A stretch of DNA of 64,000 nucleotides from assembly GCF_024372725.1 (NCBI RefSeq), contig NZ_VOUA01000005.1, positions 1-64,000 of the forward strand, written 5' to 3'. The translations under genes were made by a program, and so were the position numbers. This document shows positions 1 through 8,496 of this stretch, one piece after another; the stretch's first letter is position 1; every line of letters begins with the position of its first letter. The notes under the pieces were generated by a model. It saw nothing but the letters and a program-made list of their open reading frames with translations, did no database searches and was not told where the DNA came from. The DNA comes from Methanosarcina sp. KYL-1. GTDB taxonomy: Archaea > Halobacteriota > Methanosarcinia > Methanosarcinales > Methanosarcinaceae.

Positions 1-730
1 CTGCATCGAGGAGTTCGCCCTTGTCAATTGAGAACTGCGGGCCTTCGGGGTCGACCTTTGCTGCTGCGCGGCCGTCGAACCAGTTGATTGCACCACAGAG
101 GGAAACCCTGTCAGGAGATACCACACAGACATTGGTCGGAGCAAATGACTGGCAGAGGGTACATCCGTAGAAGACGTCCACATCTTCGTCGTGGAGGTCC
201 TTTGTCCTGGCGTCCCTGGCCTTGAAGATTTCTTTTGCTGATTCCAGCTGCTTCTCGACTTCAGCCTTGTCGGTGTAGAAGGTTACCTGCATCTTCTCGA
301 TGAAGGGCAGTTCTGTCTTGAAGAGCATCATGACAGCTTTTCCGAAGGGCTCGAAGGAATCCATCTTTGCGGCTGTGTCCTTGGAAACTCTCATCCAGAC
401 GTCGTACCTCTGGTTCAGGTGCATAATGCCCTGGCAGTAGTTGATGAAGTCGTGGACACGCCTTTCTACGACAGACTCGAGGTCAGCTTCGACAAGTTCT
501 CCACCAATGTTGAAGACCATTGCCCAGGGGTAGGTCTTGCCCTCTTCCATTTCCTTGAGGTCGGGGCCGACAATTGTGACACGGTCGTCTACAATTGAAT
601 CCATGTCTGCTGCCCTGACGAGTTCGAGGCCGAGGGATTTTGGCCCTCCGAGCTCGACGAACATGCCTTCTTTCCTTACTCTTTCTCCTTCAAACATTGG
701 GGAGATCTCAAATGGGAATTCATCTGCCAT
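1..730 (-). CDS. cdhC: CODH/ACS (ACDS) complex subunit beta, acetyl-CoA synthase, 3' end outside window
   Basis: This is the acetyl-CoA synthase subunit, which makes or cleaves the acetyl C-C and C-S bonds at the Ni-Fe-S A-cluster in acetate breakdown and CO2 fixation. The start is the ATG at 730, preceded by AGGAGG about 10 nt upstream. About 243 residues are visible. The stretch GCTLCQSFAPTNVC, near residue 190, carries the first A-cluster cysteines. The remaining cysteines and the C-terminal half lie beyond the left edge. The gene follows cdhB by 24 nt in the order cdhA-cdhB-cdhC usual for Methanosarcina. It should be co-transcribed from the long-leader promoter upstream of cdhA. Identification is firm; only completeness is limited by the window. 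Confidence 0.96.
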   Translation of the reverse strand, partial: MADEFPFEISPMFEGERVRKEGMFVELGGPKSLGLELVRAADMDSIVDDRVTIVGPDLKEMEEGKTYPWAMVFNIGGELVEADLESVVERRVHDFINYCQGIMHLNQRYDVWMRVSKDTAAKMDSFEPFGKAVMMLFKTELPFIEKMQVTFYTDKAEVEKQLESAKEIFKARDARTKDLHDEDVDVFYGCTLCQSFAPTNVCVVSPDRVSLCGAINWFDGRAAAKVDPEGPQFSIDKGELLDA

Positions 731-754
731 TATATGTTGCCTCCTAATTCAAAT

Positions 755-1267
755 TTATAAAAGGTCAATTACCTCGTCCAGTGCGGCAATGTGGTCTTCC
801 CTGCTCAGGTTCCCAAAGGACATTGTTGCGTTCTGGATGTAGTTTTTGTCGATTGAAATTGATTTTACGTTAGTAAAATTCTTGGTTGCAGTCAGTACCT
901 GGTTGATGTAGTACTTGTAGTGGCCCAGGGTAATGATTGTGTCATAGTTCCCGTTGCCGTCAAGTCCGGGCCAGTTGGGGTCCGTTAAGTAGAAACCAAG
1001 CTGGTGCACGTTGATGTACTTGGCATCCACGTCCTTGTCCACAAATCCAAGCATTGAGCTGCCGGTTGCGGCTATGGGCAGGTTGGCTGCCTTTGCGATC
1101 TTAACTGCGCGGTCCAGGACTTCGGGGGTGAGGCCTGCGGTTCCGATTACGAATAGGGGCCTCTTTGCCTTTGAAATCATCTTGGCGGCAATTTCAGTGG
1201 TGATAGCTTTTGAGGTCTTTACACCGTAGGTGGTAAACAGCTTTGTGTTCTTTGTAGTGTCTACCAT
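755..1267 (-). CDS. cdhB: CODH/ACS (ACDS) complex subunit epsilon
   Basis: This is the small epsilon subunit that associates with the CO dehydrogenase alpha subunit in the archaeal ACDS complex. It has a DHS-like NAD/FAD-binding fold and is thought to help electron transfer. I chose the ATG at 1267 ([11 protein letters not shown], 170 residues) and not the longer reading from 1285. This start lies 2 nt after the cdhA stop and has AAGGAGG about 8 nt upstream. The protein shows the family's [10 protein letters not shown] strand-loop and a GLDGNGNYD loop. It sits between cdhA and cdhC in one operon. I see no oddities. Confidence 0.95.
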   Translation of the reverse strand: MVDTTKNTKLFTTYGVKTSKAITTEIAAKMISKAKRPLFVIGTAGLTPEVLDRAVKIAKAANLPIAATGSSMLGFVDKDVDAKYINVHQLGFYLTDPNWPGLDGNGNYDTIITLGHYKYYINQVLTATKNFTNVKSISIDKNYIQNATMSFGNLSREDHIAALDEVIDLL

Positions 1268-1269
1268 TT

Positions 1270-3684
1270 TCAGGCCTCCTTGCAAAGTCTCTTGAGGTTA
1301 GTTGGCTGTGCGGAGACATCGAACTTGATTGCCGGACCGGAAATTATCTTCTTCTTCTTCCAGTCGATCTCCCATCCGTGCTCAGATTCGAGCTTCTTGA
1401 GGAGCTCTTCACGCTTGGAGAGCGGGAGGTCTGCTTCGTGTCTGACATACTTCCACCAGTCATCAGGCATGACACCAAGGTACTTCTCGCTGAGTTCCAT
1501 CCAGTGGGTCAGCTTGATGGACCTGCCCATGTTGTTGTCAGACGGGCGGATGCAGTTCTTTGCCAGTATTACGCAGGTTTCCTGCCAGGTCTCTGCGGTG
1601 GTTATGAGGAATTCAGGTGCTGGCGGGATTGCCATTTCCTGACCGTTCCTGCCGTCGTAGACTTTCCACTTGGACTCGTCGTAGTTCTTGGCAATCAGGG
1701 CTCTCCTGTACTTGGAGCTGTGCGGGCCGAGCACTGCCGGGATACCGTACATGTTGCACCCGGTGCCGATAGCGGCTGCTTTCTGGGAGTATGCACCCCA
1801 TGCAAGCCCGACTGCACCGACACGGGTCAGGGAGTAGTCAGCAATTTCTGCCAGGTTGCCTGAAAGGTTCCTGCCTGCGAATATTGCAGCGACCTTGTGG
1901 ACTGTACCTGAGATGTGAGAGTTCGAGACACAGGACCCGGTGTTAAGGATGTTTCCTTTTTCGAACCTGCCGGGGAATCTCTCGTAGAGGGTCTTGCCGT
2001 CTTCGTCCTTGTACATACCAATGTCCATTGCGGAACATCCGGACACTACAAGGAGGTAGTTCCTCTTGAGGAATTCTTCTGCGATGTTGTAGACGTCTTT
2101 GGAGCCTGCCGGGTAGTTGGCACAGCCGATGATTGCGATAACACCGGGGGTGGTACCCATAACCAGGTTCAGGCCTTCTGCCCTGATTTCTGCGTCACTT
2201 ACCTGACCTCTTCCGGCTCTTACAAGACCCTTCTCTTCGGAGATGGCCTTCAGGGCGGCTTTCTCGATCACGTCAAGGATCGGGATGTCCTTGTTGCAGA
2301 CCTGTTCACACCTGCGGCATCCGACACAGAGGTCGTGCAGGGCTTCGAGTGCATTGATGTCTCCTTCCTTGGCTGCGGCCATTGCTTCCGGAATGTCCAG
2401 TTCCTCAGGACATGCGATCTTACATTCGCCGCATTCCGCACACTTTCCGACCAGTACTTTCATTTCTTCGTCGGAGGGGATAGCGGTTAAGCCTTCGGCG
2501 TCGCGGATCGGGGCCATTTCCATAGCGATCCTGGGCACGAGCTCTCCGAGCTTGTCGTAGTCCAGCATCACACAACCCGGGATTGCTCCTGACTTGATGT
2601 CCTCGATAATCGCATCGACATCATCGTTTGTCCTGTCAGGCAGGCCGTACATGATCTTGTCGTTGGATGCAATGACGGGGATCTTGAGTTTCTGGCCTTC
2701 CTGGACGAGGTCAGCTCTTACACACTGTTCGTCAAGGACGATTACATCAGGAATTCCGGAACGGACGATCTTGAGTTCCTTTGCGAGGGAACCGACAATC
2801 TTTGCGTAGGGGGCCTGGCGGTCTTCTCTCTTGTACCTGGTCATATCGAATGCGGTACAGCAGAGACCTCCGATTTCCATCTTGTCGGTCAGGTCGTTGT
2901 CTTCCATGTAGTCCATGATGTAGGTAACCCCGGCAACGTTGTGCCCGATGGCAATGATCGTTGGCTTCTTGGGGTCAATTGTTCCCATACCCACCTGCAC
3001 GAGGGGTACATCAGGGTCGGACTTCGGGAATCCAAGGGCTGTGACCTGGGCGATATCGGAAACTTCCATTCCTACGTGGTCCAGAATACCTGCAAGCATT
3101 GACTTGTTGTCGTAGTCGATTGCTGCTCCTTCCTGGCCTGCGTGGATGGTTGCGAGCATCTGGCCCAGTTCTTCTTCAACATATTCCATTATGGGTTTGA
3201 GGTCGCCAAGAGTCTTGGGCTGCCTTCCTGTAACAAGCTGGATGTTGGGGGCAATGACGTTTGATGCACCCATGTTGATGGGCATTTCTTCCCCAAAGAG
3301 CTCGATGATGTGGTTGAGCAGGTGACGGCCGTGGGCGCTGTGACAGGCACACCCGGTGATACAGCGGAGGAAGAACTCCCTTGCAGCCTGTCCTTTCATG
3401 TCAATACCACAGGCACCTCTCTTGTTCCCTTCCAGGTTGCACGGTCCAAAGGTACAGTAGCAGCACTGGTCACACATGGGGGTGTAAACTGGCTCGTAGC
3501 GGTCGAACAGCGTAAAGCTCCAGTCACGAAGTGTTGCGATTCCCGGGAAGGGAGTCGGACCCATCGGACCAAGTTCTTTTGCTTCTTCAGCAGCCTCCTT
3601 TGCTGCCCCTACAATGTTATTAATTGTGATCTGAACGGATTCCAGATCTTCGATAGAAAAACTCCCGGTAGTTAATTTGCTCAT
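1270..3684 (-). CDS. cdhA: CODH/ACS (ACDS) complex subunit alpha, Ni-Fe carbon monoxide dehydrogenase
   Basis: This is the CO dehydrogenase subunit of the archaeal CODH/ACS complex. It interconverts CO2 and CO at a Ni-Fe-S C-cluster. At 804 residues it matches the family length. N-terminal cysteines (CDQCCYC, CNLEG, ACGID, from about residue 72) fit the B and D clusters. Two ferredoxin-like motifs near residues 415-470 ([23 protein letters not shown]) mark the extra 4Fe-4S domain found only in the archaeal alpha subunit. C-cluster candidates include GSCVSNSH and GCNMYG. The start at 3684 has AGGAGGT about 10 nt upstream. It is the first gene of the cdhABC operon and is preceded by a long untranslated leader, a known site of control of this operon in Methanosarcina. 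Confidence 0.97.
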   Translation of the reverse strand: MSKLTTGSFSIEDLESVQITINNIVGAAKEAAEEAKELGPMGPTPFPGIATLRDWSFTLFDRYEPVYTPMCDQCCYCTFGPCNLEGNKRGACGIDMKGQAAREFFLRCITGCACHSAHGRHLLNHIIELFGEEMPINMGASNVIAPNIQLVTGRQPKTLGDLKPIMEYVEEELGQMLATIHAGQEGAAIDYDNKSMLAGILDHVGMEVSDIAQVTALGFPKSDPDVPLVQVGMGTIDPKKPTIIAIGHNVAGVTYIMDYMEDNDLTDKMEIGGLCCTAFDMTRYKREDRQAPYAKIVGSLAKELKIVRSGIPDVIVLDEQCVRADLVQEGQKLKIPVIASNDKIMYGLPDRTNDDVDAIIEDIKSGAIPGCVMLDYDKLGELVPRIAMEMAPIRDAEGLTAIPSDEEMKVLVGKCAECGECKIACPEELDIPEAMAAAKEGDINALEALHDLCVGCRRCEQVCNKDIPILDVIEKAALKAISEEKGLVRAGRGQVSDAEIRAEGLNLVMGTTPGVIAIIGCANYPAGSKDVYNIAEEFLKRNYLLVVSGCSAMDIGMYKDEDGKTLYERFPGRFEKGNILNTGSCVSNSHISGTVHKVAAIFAGRNLSGNLAEIADYSLTRVGAVGLAWGAYSQKAAAIGTGCNMYGIPAVLGPHSSKYRRALIAKNYDESKWKVYDGRNGQEMAIPPAPEFLITTAETWQETCVILAKNCIRPSDNNMGRSIKLTHWMELSEKYLGVMPDDWWKYVRHEADLPLSKREELLKKLESEHGWEIDWKKKKIISGPAIKFDVSAQPTNLKRLCKEA

Positions 3685-4052
3685 CTGAGCTTTACCTCCT
3701 AAATTTGTCTAAAGTCGACTTCGTTGAAACGATTGTAAATTTTAAAATCGTCGGCATATCCTTAACGATTATAAATTATAAATATTCCTGTAGATTTTAT
3801 ATTTTCCAATCGCTTTAACTGAGACGCCTGGTAAAACGTTTTTGAATCGTCTTTTCCAAATATTAAATCCTATTTGGACGTTTTTCCCAATCAAACGTTT
3901 TTACTGGAAATATTTCCTTGGAAAAGTCGTTTTTAGGGCCAAAATCTCAAAATATTTTTTTTCTGCCCTTTCCTCTAAAAAAACCGTTTTTACCAACGAT
4001 TGAGACCTTAATTTTTTGAGCAAAGGTCGCTACCGATGGATAATACACACTA
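3685..4052 (-). promoter_or_regulatory. cdhA 5' untranslated leader with repeated AAAAACG motifs
   Basis: If transcription starts about 25 nt past the TATA box at 4076-4084, the cdhA mRNA carries a leader of about 365 nt. A leader of this length with a role in expression has been described for cdhA of Methanosarcina thermophila. On the transcript strand the motif AAAAACG occurs five times (plus-strand CGTTTTT at 3837, 3879, 3896, 3928 and 3985). Several copies are followed by TTTNNCC or TCC. Shorter AATCGTTT copies and potential hairpins lie nearer the start codon (3715-3775). No ORF of note is present. The role of the motif is inference. Confidence 0.6.
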
Positions 4053-4070
4053 ATTAAGTGACTAAACGTA

Positions 4071-4086
4071 CCAAATCTATATAACA
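4071..4086 (-). promoter_or_regulatory. TATA box of the cdh operon, possibly bidirectional
   Basis: The minus strand reads TTATATAGATTTGG, a good archaeal TATA element at 4084-4071, about 390 nt before the cdhA start. The core is nearly symmetrical, so the plus strand also reads CTATATAA and could drive rightward transcription into the small ORF at 4126. The start sites are estimated by position only. Confidence 0.5.
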
Positions 4087-4125
4087 TTTTCTAATTTGTA
4101 ACACCCTATTTCGGGAGGGGTAAGA

Positions 4126-4203
4126 ATGGAAATCTCAGGTTCCACCATCTCTATTATTATATTTACGTTGTTAAATGGGGTCCAAAGTCTAAGTGTCGCA
4201 TGA
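4126..4203 (+). CDS. possible 25-residue hydrophobic peptide
   Basis: This short reading frame starts with ATG at 4126, 8 nt after a strong ribosome site (GGGAGGGG), and ends with TGA at 4201. The peptide begins MEISGST and has a hydrophobic centre (ISIIIFTLL). A TATA-like box lies about 45 nt upstream, shared back to back with the cdh promoter. I do not recognise it. Support is limited to the ribosome site and spacing, so it may be a chance ORF or a leader peptide. Confidence 0.25.
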   Translation: MEISGSTISIIIFTLLNGVQSLSVA

Positions 4204-4733
4204 GGTCGATTTTTCTCTAAAATTCTTTTTTGTATGAAAAATCAAATTTATAATATTAAGGTTTGTTATTAGTTTCTCTTCCTTCTCTGCAATTGTTGCA
4301 AATAAATTTTAAAATCCTTCTTATCGGAAAAAATATTTCCTTTCTTAACCCAAGAATTCATTAATATATTTTCCATTATTATATTTGTTACAAAAATATT
4401 CTCTTCTTTATACATCCAGTTTGAATAATAATACCACAATTTATTTATATGAGTATCATTCGTAACATAGTTTCTTTAGTAAACGCCGTAAGTCGGTTTT
4501 GCTTTTTTTTCGAGCAAAATCTTATAATAATCTTCAGATAAGAATATTTTTCTTATAAATCAATGCACATTAATAATATTCATTCTAATTTAAAACCCCA
4601 AAGTACAGCACTTTCCAGGAGTGCCTCTGATCAAATCCAAAAAAGGATTAATCTCCTCTGATTTCCTATTAACAAAAGAAAGGCCTTTGGCCTCACAGAA
4701 TGTTTTGGAATCTATGGCTTTTATTTCTTTATT
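4204..4733. other. AT-rich intergenic stretch, no gene seen
   Basis: There are no credible ORFs. Small hairpin-forming pieces occur near 4605-4625 (GCACT/AGTGC) and 4679-4692 (AGGCC/GGCCT). Otherwise I see nothing that suggests a function. Confidence 0.5.
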
Positions 4734-4799
4734 TCTCAAATGCTATTCTTAAATCTACTCTCAAATGCTATTCTTAAATCTATTCTCAAATGCTATTTT
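4734..4799. repeat. three direct copies of a 25-bp unit
   Basis: The unit TCTCAAATGCTATTCTTAAA plus five more bases starts at 4734, 4759 and 4784, an exact 25-bp period. The third copy is incomplete. The array is non-coding. Confidence 0.85.
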
Positions 4800-4934
4800 C
4801 ACATGATGTCTCCTGATTTTTCGGATATAATATGTTGAAATGTAATTTCTCCGGTTTGGTAAACTGTTAGTCTGAGTTTTGAGTTGAATTGTATCATGCA
4901 GGTTTGCATGTTTATATGGATGTCCTGTATATCC

Positions 4935-5225
4935 CTGAGATCCCGGAGTCCGTATTTTCAGGGACTTACGATAACTATGCTACAGCCACCATGCTACAGC
5001 CTCATGAATAAATCCGTGTTTTCAGGGGTTTATATCTATACTATACAATATCCTCAAGGATAAGTCGGTATTCTCGGGACTTACAGTTTAATTTAAAGGA
5101 GAAGCCTTTATTTTCAGGGACTTGCAGTAAATCCATTAAATCTCATGAGTAAGTCGGCATCTTTGGGTATTTACAGTCAGTCTATTAGCCTCAAGGATAA
5201 GTCCGTGTTTTCATAGATTTACAAT
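4935..5225 (+). repeat. array of six related hairpin repeats
   Basis: Six related copies are centred near 4957, 5020, 5070, 5111, 5160 and 5208. The consensus is CTCA-N-GA-N-TAAGTCC, then GTNTTTTCA, then GGGACTTACAGT. Each can fold into a stem (TAAGTCC with GGGACTTA) capped by a loop around GTNTTTTCA. Several changes keep pairing, for example AAATCC with GGGTTT in copy 2 and TAAGTC with GATTTA in copy 6. Copy 4 is the most degenerate. Spacing is 41-63 bp, mostly 48-50. The array ends about 115 bp before the rhomboid gene. Confidence 0.75.
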
Positions 5226-5338
5226 GCAACATATTATATACACTAATCACAAACCGGACTCTTTGAGTTAAGTACCAGAGGATGCCGAAACATTTCAGGT
5301 AGTTTTATACTCTATTAACATAAAGAGAATTAGTAAAC

Positions 5339-6001
5339 ATGTCTTTCAACAACACAACATACATGTCCGGCGGCGGAACCATGGGCAGTATCAGGAGTTC
5401 GATCTCCAGGAGTCCCTCAATGGCAATTATAGCCGTTTGCATACTCTCTTTCCTTCTGGAATTGGTTCCGGTTATAGGCCCACTCTATGTCAGTGCTTTT
5501 CAGTTTGATCCGGATTTCATCCTGACAAAGCCCTGGACACTTGTTACATATATATTCCTGCACAAAGGTTTAGGGCACCTTTTCTTCAACATGCTCGTCC
5601 TCTACTTTTTCGGGCCTGCGCTTGAGAGGAGGATAGGGAATAAGCAGCTCCTGGGGATTTTTTTCACGGCAGGGGTCCTGTCGGCAGTAGGGCATGCTTT
5701 TATAAGCCTGCCTATCTTCGGGATTTACCCGAGTCCCATCATAGGGGCCAGCGGGGCAATCTACGGAGTCTTTGCAGCCCTCACGGTGCTTGAGCCTGAC
5801 CTCCGTGTTTACGTTTACTTTATACCAATGAAGTTAAAGCAGGCCCTTGTGCTCTTTGCCTTCTTTGACTTCCTCATGATAAATTCCACGGACATGATTG
5901 CCCATACTGCCCACCTGAGTGGGCTTTTTGTCGGGCTTTATATGGGTTTCCGGATCAAGAGGATCCAGGACAGGTACAGGAGGTCTTACAGCAGGTGGTG
6001 A
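5339..6001 (+). CDS. rhomboid family intramembrane serine protease
   Basis: This is a membrane protease that cleaves other membrane proteins inside the bilayer. It is 220 residues with about six hydrophobic segments, the core size of prokaryotic rhomboids. The catalytic serine is S138 in GASG (136-139) and the partner histidine is H192 in AHLSG. The HxxxN motif is H80-N84 in GHLFFN. The first 25 residues are polar. The C-terminal tail is basic (KRIQDRYRRSYSRW) and should lie in the cytoplasm. The start ATG at 5339 has only a weak ribosome site. The next gene overlaps its stop, so the two are probably co-translated. Substrates are unknown. Confidence 0.93.
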   Translation: MSFNNTTYMSGGGTMGSIRSSISRSPSMAIIAVCILSFLLELVPVIGPLYVSAFQFDPDFILTKPWTLVTYIFLHKGLGHLFFNMLVLYFFGPALERRIGNKQLLGIFFTAGVLSAVGHAFISLPIFGIYPSPIIGASGAIYGVFAALTVLEPDLRVYVYFIPMKLKQALVLFAFFDFLMINSTDMIAHTAHLSGLFVGLYMGFRIKRIQDRYRRSYSRW

Positions 6002-6423
6002 GCCCGGAAGAGGAGGATATTTTTCAGGGCAGATCTCATTACCCCAGACCCGGGCCGGGCGAAAAAATCCCTGTTCAGGTTGTGGATTTCAGGCGGCTTT
6101 TTGCGGCCTGGTCTCCCGAACTGAAAAAAACCCTCTATTTTGAGCAGGCTCCTCCGGAGGAGGAAGAGGGCTTAAAGAGGGTAAGGGAAATCATTCTCCT
6201 CAGGGTCTATGACTGGCTTGCGGACCGGAAGGGAATTATCGAACTTACGGGAGAAGAGTTCGAACGGTTCATGGAGGTTTACGAAGAATTCCTCCGGGAT
6301 CTGGGGGAGATTCAATACAGCCGGCAGAAACACGGACGCAGGACCGAAAATGTCTTTGAACTCAGGGAATCCCCTTATATTGTCCGGGAAGTAAGGAATG
6401 GGTTTTTCTCCGATAAATTATAA
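5995..6423 (+). CDS. conserved-looking hypothetical protein overlapping the rhomboid stop
   Basis: I do not recognise this 142-residue acidic protein. It has no membrane segment. The middle (about residues 55-110) looks helical and charged, and the C-terminus contains RRTENVFELRESPYIVREV. Possible starts are GTG at 5995 or 5998. They overlap the rhomboid stop by a few bases, and AGGAGG at 5978-5983 lies inside the rhomboid gene. This suggests translational coupling and possibly a shared role. Codon use matches the neighbours, so it is likely a real gene, but the function is unknown. Confidence 0.7.
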   Translation: MVSPEEEDIFQGRSHYPRPGPGEKIPVQVVDFRRLFAAWSPELKKTLYFEQAPPEEEEGLKRVREIILLRVYDWLADRKGIIELTGEEFERFMEVYEEFLRDLGEIQYSRQKHGRRTENVFELRESPYIVREVRNGFFSDKL

Positions 6424-6439
6424 TTTTATAAATTATATA

Positions 6440-6525
6440 TTGAGTTATAGTATTACGTAATTATTGATTGTTGATTGAGTAATTATTGAGTTATGTAATA
6501 GTATTATGTAATTATTGATTGTTGT
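6440..6525. repeat. imperfect direct repeat, AT-rich
   Basis: The run ATTGAGTTAT...TATTA(C/T)GTAATTATTGATTGTTG occurs twice in succession with small insertions, giving about 85 bp of low-complexity AT-rich DNA after the 6423 stop. Confidence 0.6.
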
Positions 6526-6529
6526 ACAG

Positions 6530-6630
6530 TTTAGGAGCTGGCCCGGGCTTACAGCCTTTTCGTAACCTCCGGGGGAGAACCCCGGGTTGTTAGGGCTTCC
6601 CGGATGGATGGGCCGGGAAAAGGCCTTTAA
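6530..6630 (+). ncRNA. candidate structured RNA, three hairpins in a GC-rich island
   Basis: This is a GC-rich patch inside very AT-rich DNA. It holds three consecutive stems. Stem one is GCTG 6537-6540 with CAGC 6552-6555. Stem two is CCGGGG 6569-6574 with CCCCGG 6580-6585, extended by AAC/GTT. Stem three is TTCCCGG 6597-6603 with CCGGGAA 6613-6619, perfectly paired. In AT-biased archaeal spacers such islands often mark RNA genes. The strand is assumed. It could instead be the leader of the NYN gene. Confidence 0.4.
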
Positions 6631-6781
6631 TTGCCCGAATATGCAAATGCTTTACTACAGAAAAGTAAATATTTAGATAATATAGGATTGTTACTCGAAT
6701 TAAAGGGTATCATGACTTAAAACTCAAATATCAGGGGCTCAGGACTCTTAAAATGCCGTTCTGAAATAATCGGGGTGGCAC

Positions 6782-6862
6782 ATGAGTACGATGAGTATGA
6801 GCATGAATATAAGCATGAATCTAAGCAGAAGTAAGAATGAGTTTAAGTCTGGTAAGTTGTAA
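6782..6862 (+). CDS. possible 26-residue Met/Ser-rich leader peptide
   Basis: An ATG frame at 6782-6862 starts MSTMSMSMNISMNLS and ends 21 nt before the NYN gene start. GGTGG lies 5 nt before the ATG. The repeated ATGAG/ATGAA pattern makes the composition unusual. It could be an upstream leader ORF or chance low-complexity DNA. Confidence 0.25.
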   Translation: MSTMSMSMNISMNLSRSKNEFKSGKL

Positions 6863-6883
6863 GATTTGCAGAGGACATTGATA

Positions 6884-7480
6884 ATGAAACCTGTAAAAAG
6901 CGGACTTGATTCGATTTCAAAATACCTCCGCTCGAAAAAAGAAGTCGGGAGACGGAAAATCGGACTTCTGGTTGACGGCCCGAACATCCTCAGGAAAGAG
7001 TTTGATGTGAACCTTGAAGAAATAAGGGATGTCCTGAAGGATTACGGGAATATCAAGATCGGGCGGGTTTTCCTTAACCAGTACGCCTCTGACAAACTGG
7101 TGGAGGCCATCGAAAACCACGGGCTTGAGCCCATTGTCTGTTCCAGTGACGTGGACGTCCGCCTTGCGGTAGAGGGGATGGAGCTGGTCTACAACCCCAA
7201 CATCGACACCCTGGCAATCGTTACCAGGGATGCGGACTTTAAACCGCTCCTGAACAAGGCAAACGAACACGGGAAAGAAACGATTATTTTCGGGGTAGAA
7301 CCCGGTTTTTCCACGGCGCTCAAGAATTCTGCGGATTATGTCATCCTGATGAACAAGGACAGGATGAGCAGTTACGATGAACCCGAGGTGAAAGAATCCG
7401 ATAATGAAGAACTGGATGTCTCGGAGTTCGAGGAATACCAGGAAGACCTGTACGAAGAAGAAAATGTGGAAAAACTTTGA
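6884..7480 (+). CDS. NYN domain protein (TIGR00288-like, putative RNase)
   Basis: This is a NYN/PIN-like domain protein of the family widespread in archaea and expected to act as a metal-dependent nuclease. I chose ATG 6884 (MKPVKSGLDS) over the TTG at 6866 because GAGG lies at a good distance. The conserved acidic residues appear in LLVDGPNILRKEF (about residues 29-41) and in IVTRDADFKPLL (about 110-121), as expected for a metal-binding pocket. The C-terminal 40 residues are very acidic (EELDVSEFEEYQEDLYEEENVE) and probably disordered. The gene is convergent with the marker 12 gene, 15 bp away. The RNA substrate is unknown. Confidence 0.85.
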   Translation: MKPVKSGLDSISKYLRSKKEVGRRKIGLLVDGPNILRKEFDVNLEEIRDVLKDYGNIKIGRVFLNQYASDKLVEAIENHGLEPIVCSSDVDVRLAVEGMELVYNPNIDTLAIVTRDADFKPLLNKANEHGKETIIFGVEPGFSTALKNSADYVILMNKDRMSSYDEPEVKESDNEELDVSEFEEYQEDLYEEENVEKL

Positions 7481-7495
7481 ATAAATCGCTCCTTT

Positions 7496-8473
7496 TTAAG
7501 GATATTCCACATCCACCCCGAGAATCTGCTTTGCCCCGGCAAAAACATCCCGTGCGATTTCGGCACAGCCGATAGCAGCGTGCCACTTCCCCAGGCATTC
7601 GCATTCCTTGCCCAGGTGCTGGCAGATCTTTTCCTGCACATACCTGACTTCTCCCACCGAGCCTGCAAGGAAGACTTCCCCGGAAGTCCCGTAGTCCTTC
7701 ATAAGGAGCTGCATAGAGACAATTTCCATTGCCGCAAACAGGGCGATGGTATCAAGGGCAAGAAGGGCTGAAGCTTCTCCTTTTTCGGCTGCCAGGAGCA
7801 GTTCCTCCCGGTCTTTGTAGGGAGTCATTTTAAGGGTCCCGGCTTCTATGAAAGCCTGGTTTGCGGTCTGGTGCCCGTCATCCACTTCCCGGATTGCCTG
7901 CAGGTCAAGGGGGCCGTGGTGCACTCCAGGGGCAAAGATGCAGGCATCGATTGCTCCCAGAACATTCCCTCCGGAAACAGCAAGGGTAACTGTGTTCGAG
8001 CTAATGTCCGAAACTACGAAGTCCTCATAGCCAAGGCATTTTATATGGTAGGCAATCCCGAGCTTTTCAGGGCTTGTGAGGTGGGAAAATACTTTCATTC
8101 TGGGGTCAACTTTGCTTTCCATGTGGAGCCCGGGGATTGCCACTGCCGGGATTCCGGAGTTCCTTATGGCATCAAAAACCCTTGTGCCTCCCCCGGTCTT
8201 TTTTCCAGCCCCTTCCGTGCTCTGGAGTCCCCTGCCTTCCAGGGCCCTGACGTCTTTGATTTCTGAAAAGCCGTCTCCCATGGAATATGTGACAGCAGCC
8301 AGGCTGATGTCTCCGCATTTAATGCCGAATTCTTTTTCAATAGATTCAAGGACTTCTTTTTCCGACATGGCAGCAGCTTCAGCCCTGCCAAGCTCAAAGG
8401 TCCGGGCCTCTTCGCCTTCAATCAGGGCAAAGCGCATTGCCGTTGTCCCGTGGTCAATCCCTATAAATGCCAA
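7496..8473 (-). CDS. methanogenesis marker protein 12 (ASKHA-fold)
   Basis: This is a protein of the methanogen-restricted marker 12 family, with an ASKHA (actin/sugar kinase-like) fold and no firmly known biochemical role. The start FIGIDHGTTAMRFAL carries the first phosphate-binding motif. Further glycine-rich motifs occur at VSDISSNTVTLAVSGG and EVFLAGSVGEV. The frame stays open to a TTG at 8500. I prefer the TTG at 8473 (MAFIGIDHG) because AAGGAGA lies about 11 nt upstream and the family begins there. The gene follows the 8497 stop of the upstream gene closely, which suggests an operon. The last 15 bp face the convergent NYN gene. Confidence 0.85.
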   Translation of the reverse strand: MAFIGIDHGTTAMRFALIEGEEARTFELGRAEAAAMSEKEVLESIEKEFGIKCGDISLAAVTYSMGDGFSEIKDVRALEGRGLQSTEGAGKKTGGGTRVFDAIRNSGIPAVAIPGLHMESKVDPRMKVFSHLTSPEKLGIAYHIKCLGYEDFVVSDISSNTVTLAVSGGNVLGAIDACIFAPGVHHGPLDLQAIREVDDGHQTANQAFIEAGTLKMTPYKDREELLLAAEKGEASALLALDTIALFAAMEIVSMQLLMKDYGTSGEVFLAGSVGEVRYVQEKICQHLGKECECLGKWHAAIGCAEIARDVFAGAKQILGVDVEYP

Positions 8474-8496
8474 GCAGCCATCTCTCCTTAAATGCC

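Noticed and set aside
4935-5225. Hairpin array as CRISPR
   Set aside because: Repeats are degenerate and spacing varies from 41 to 63 bp; the intervals are not spacer-like and no cas genes are present.
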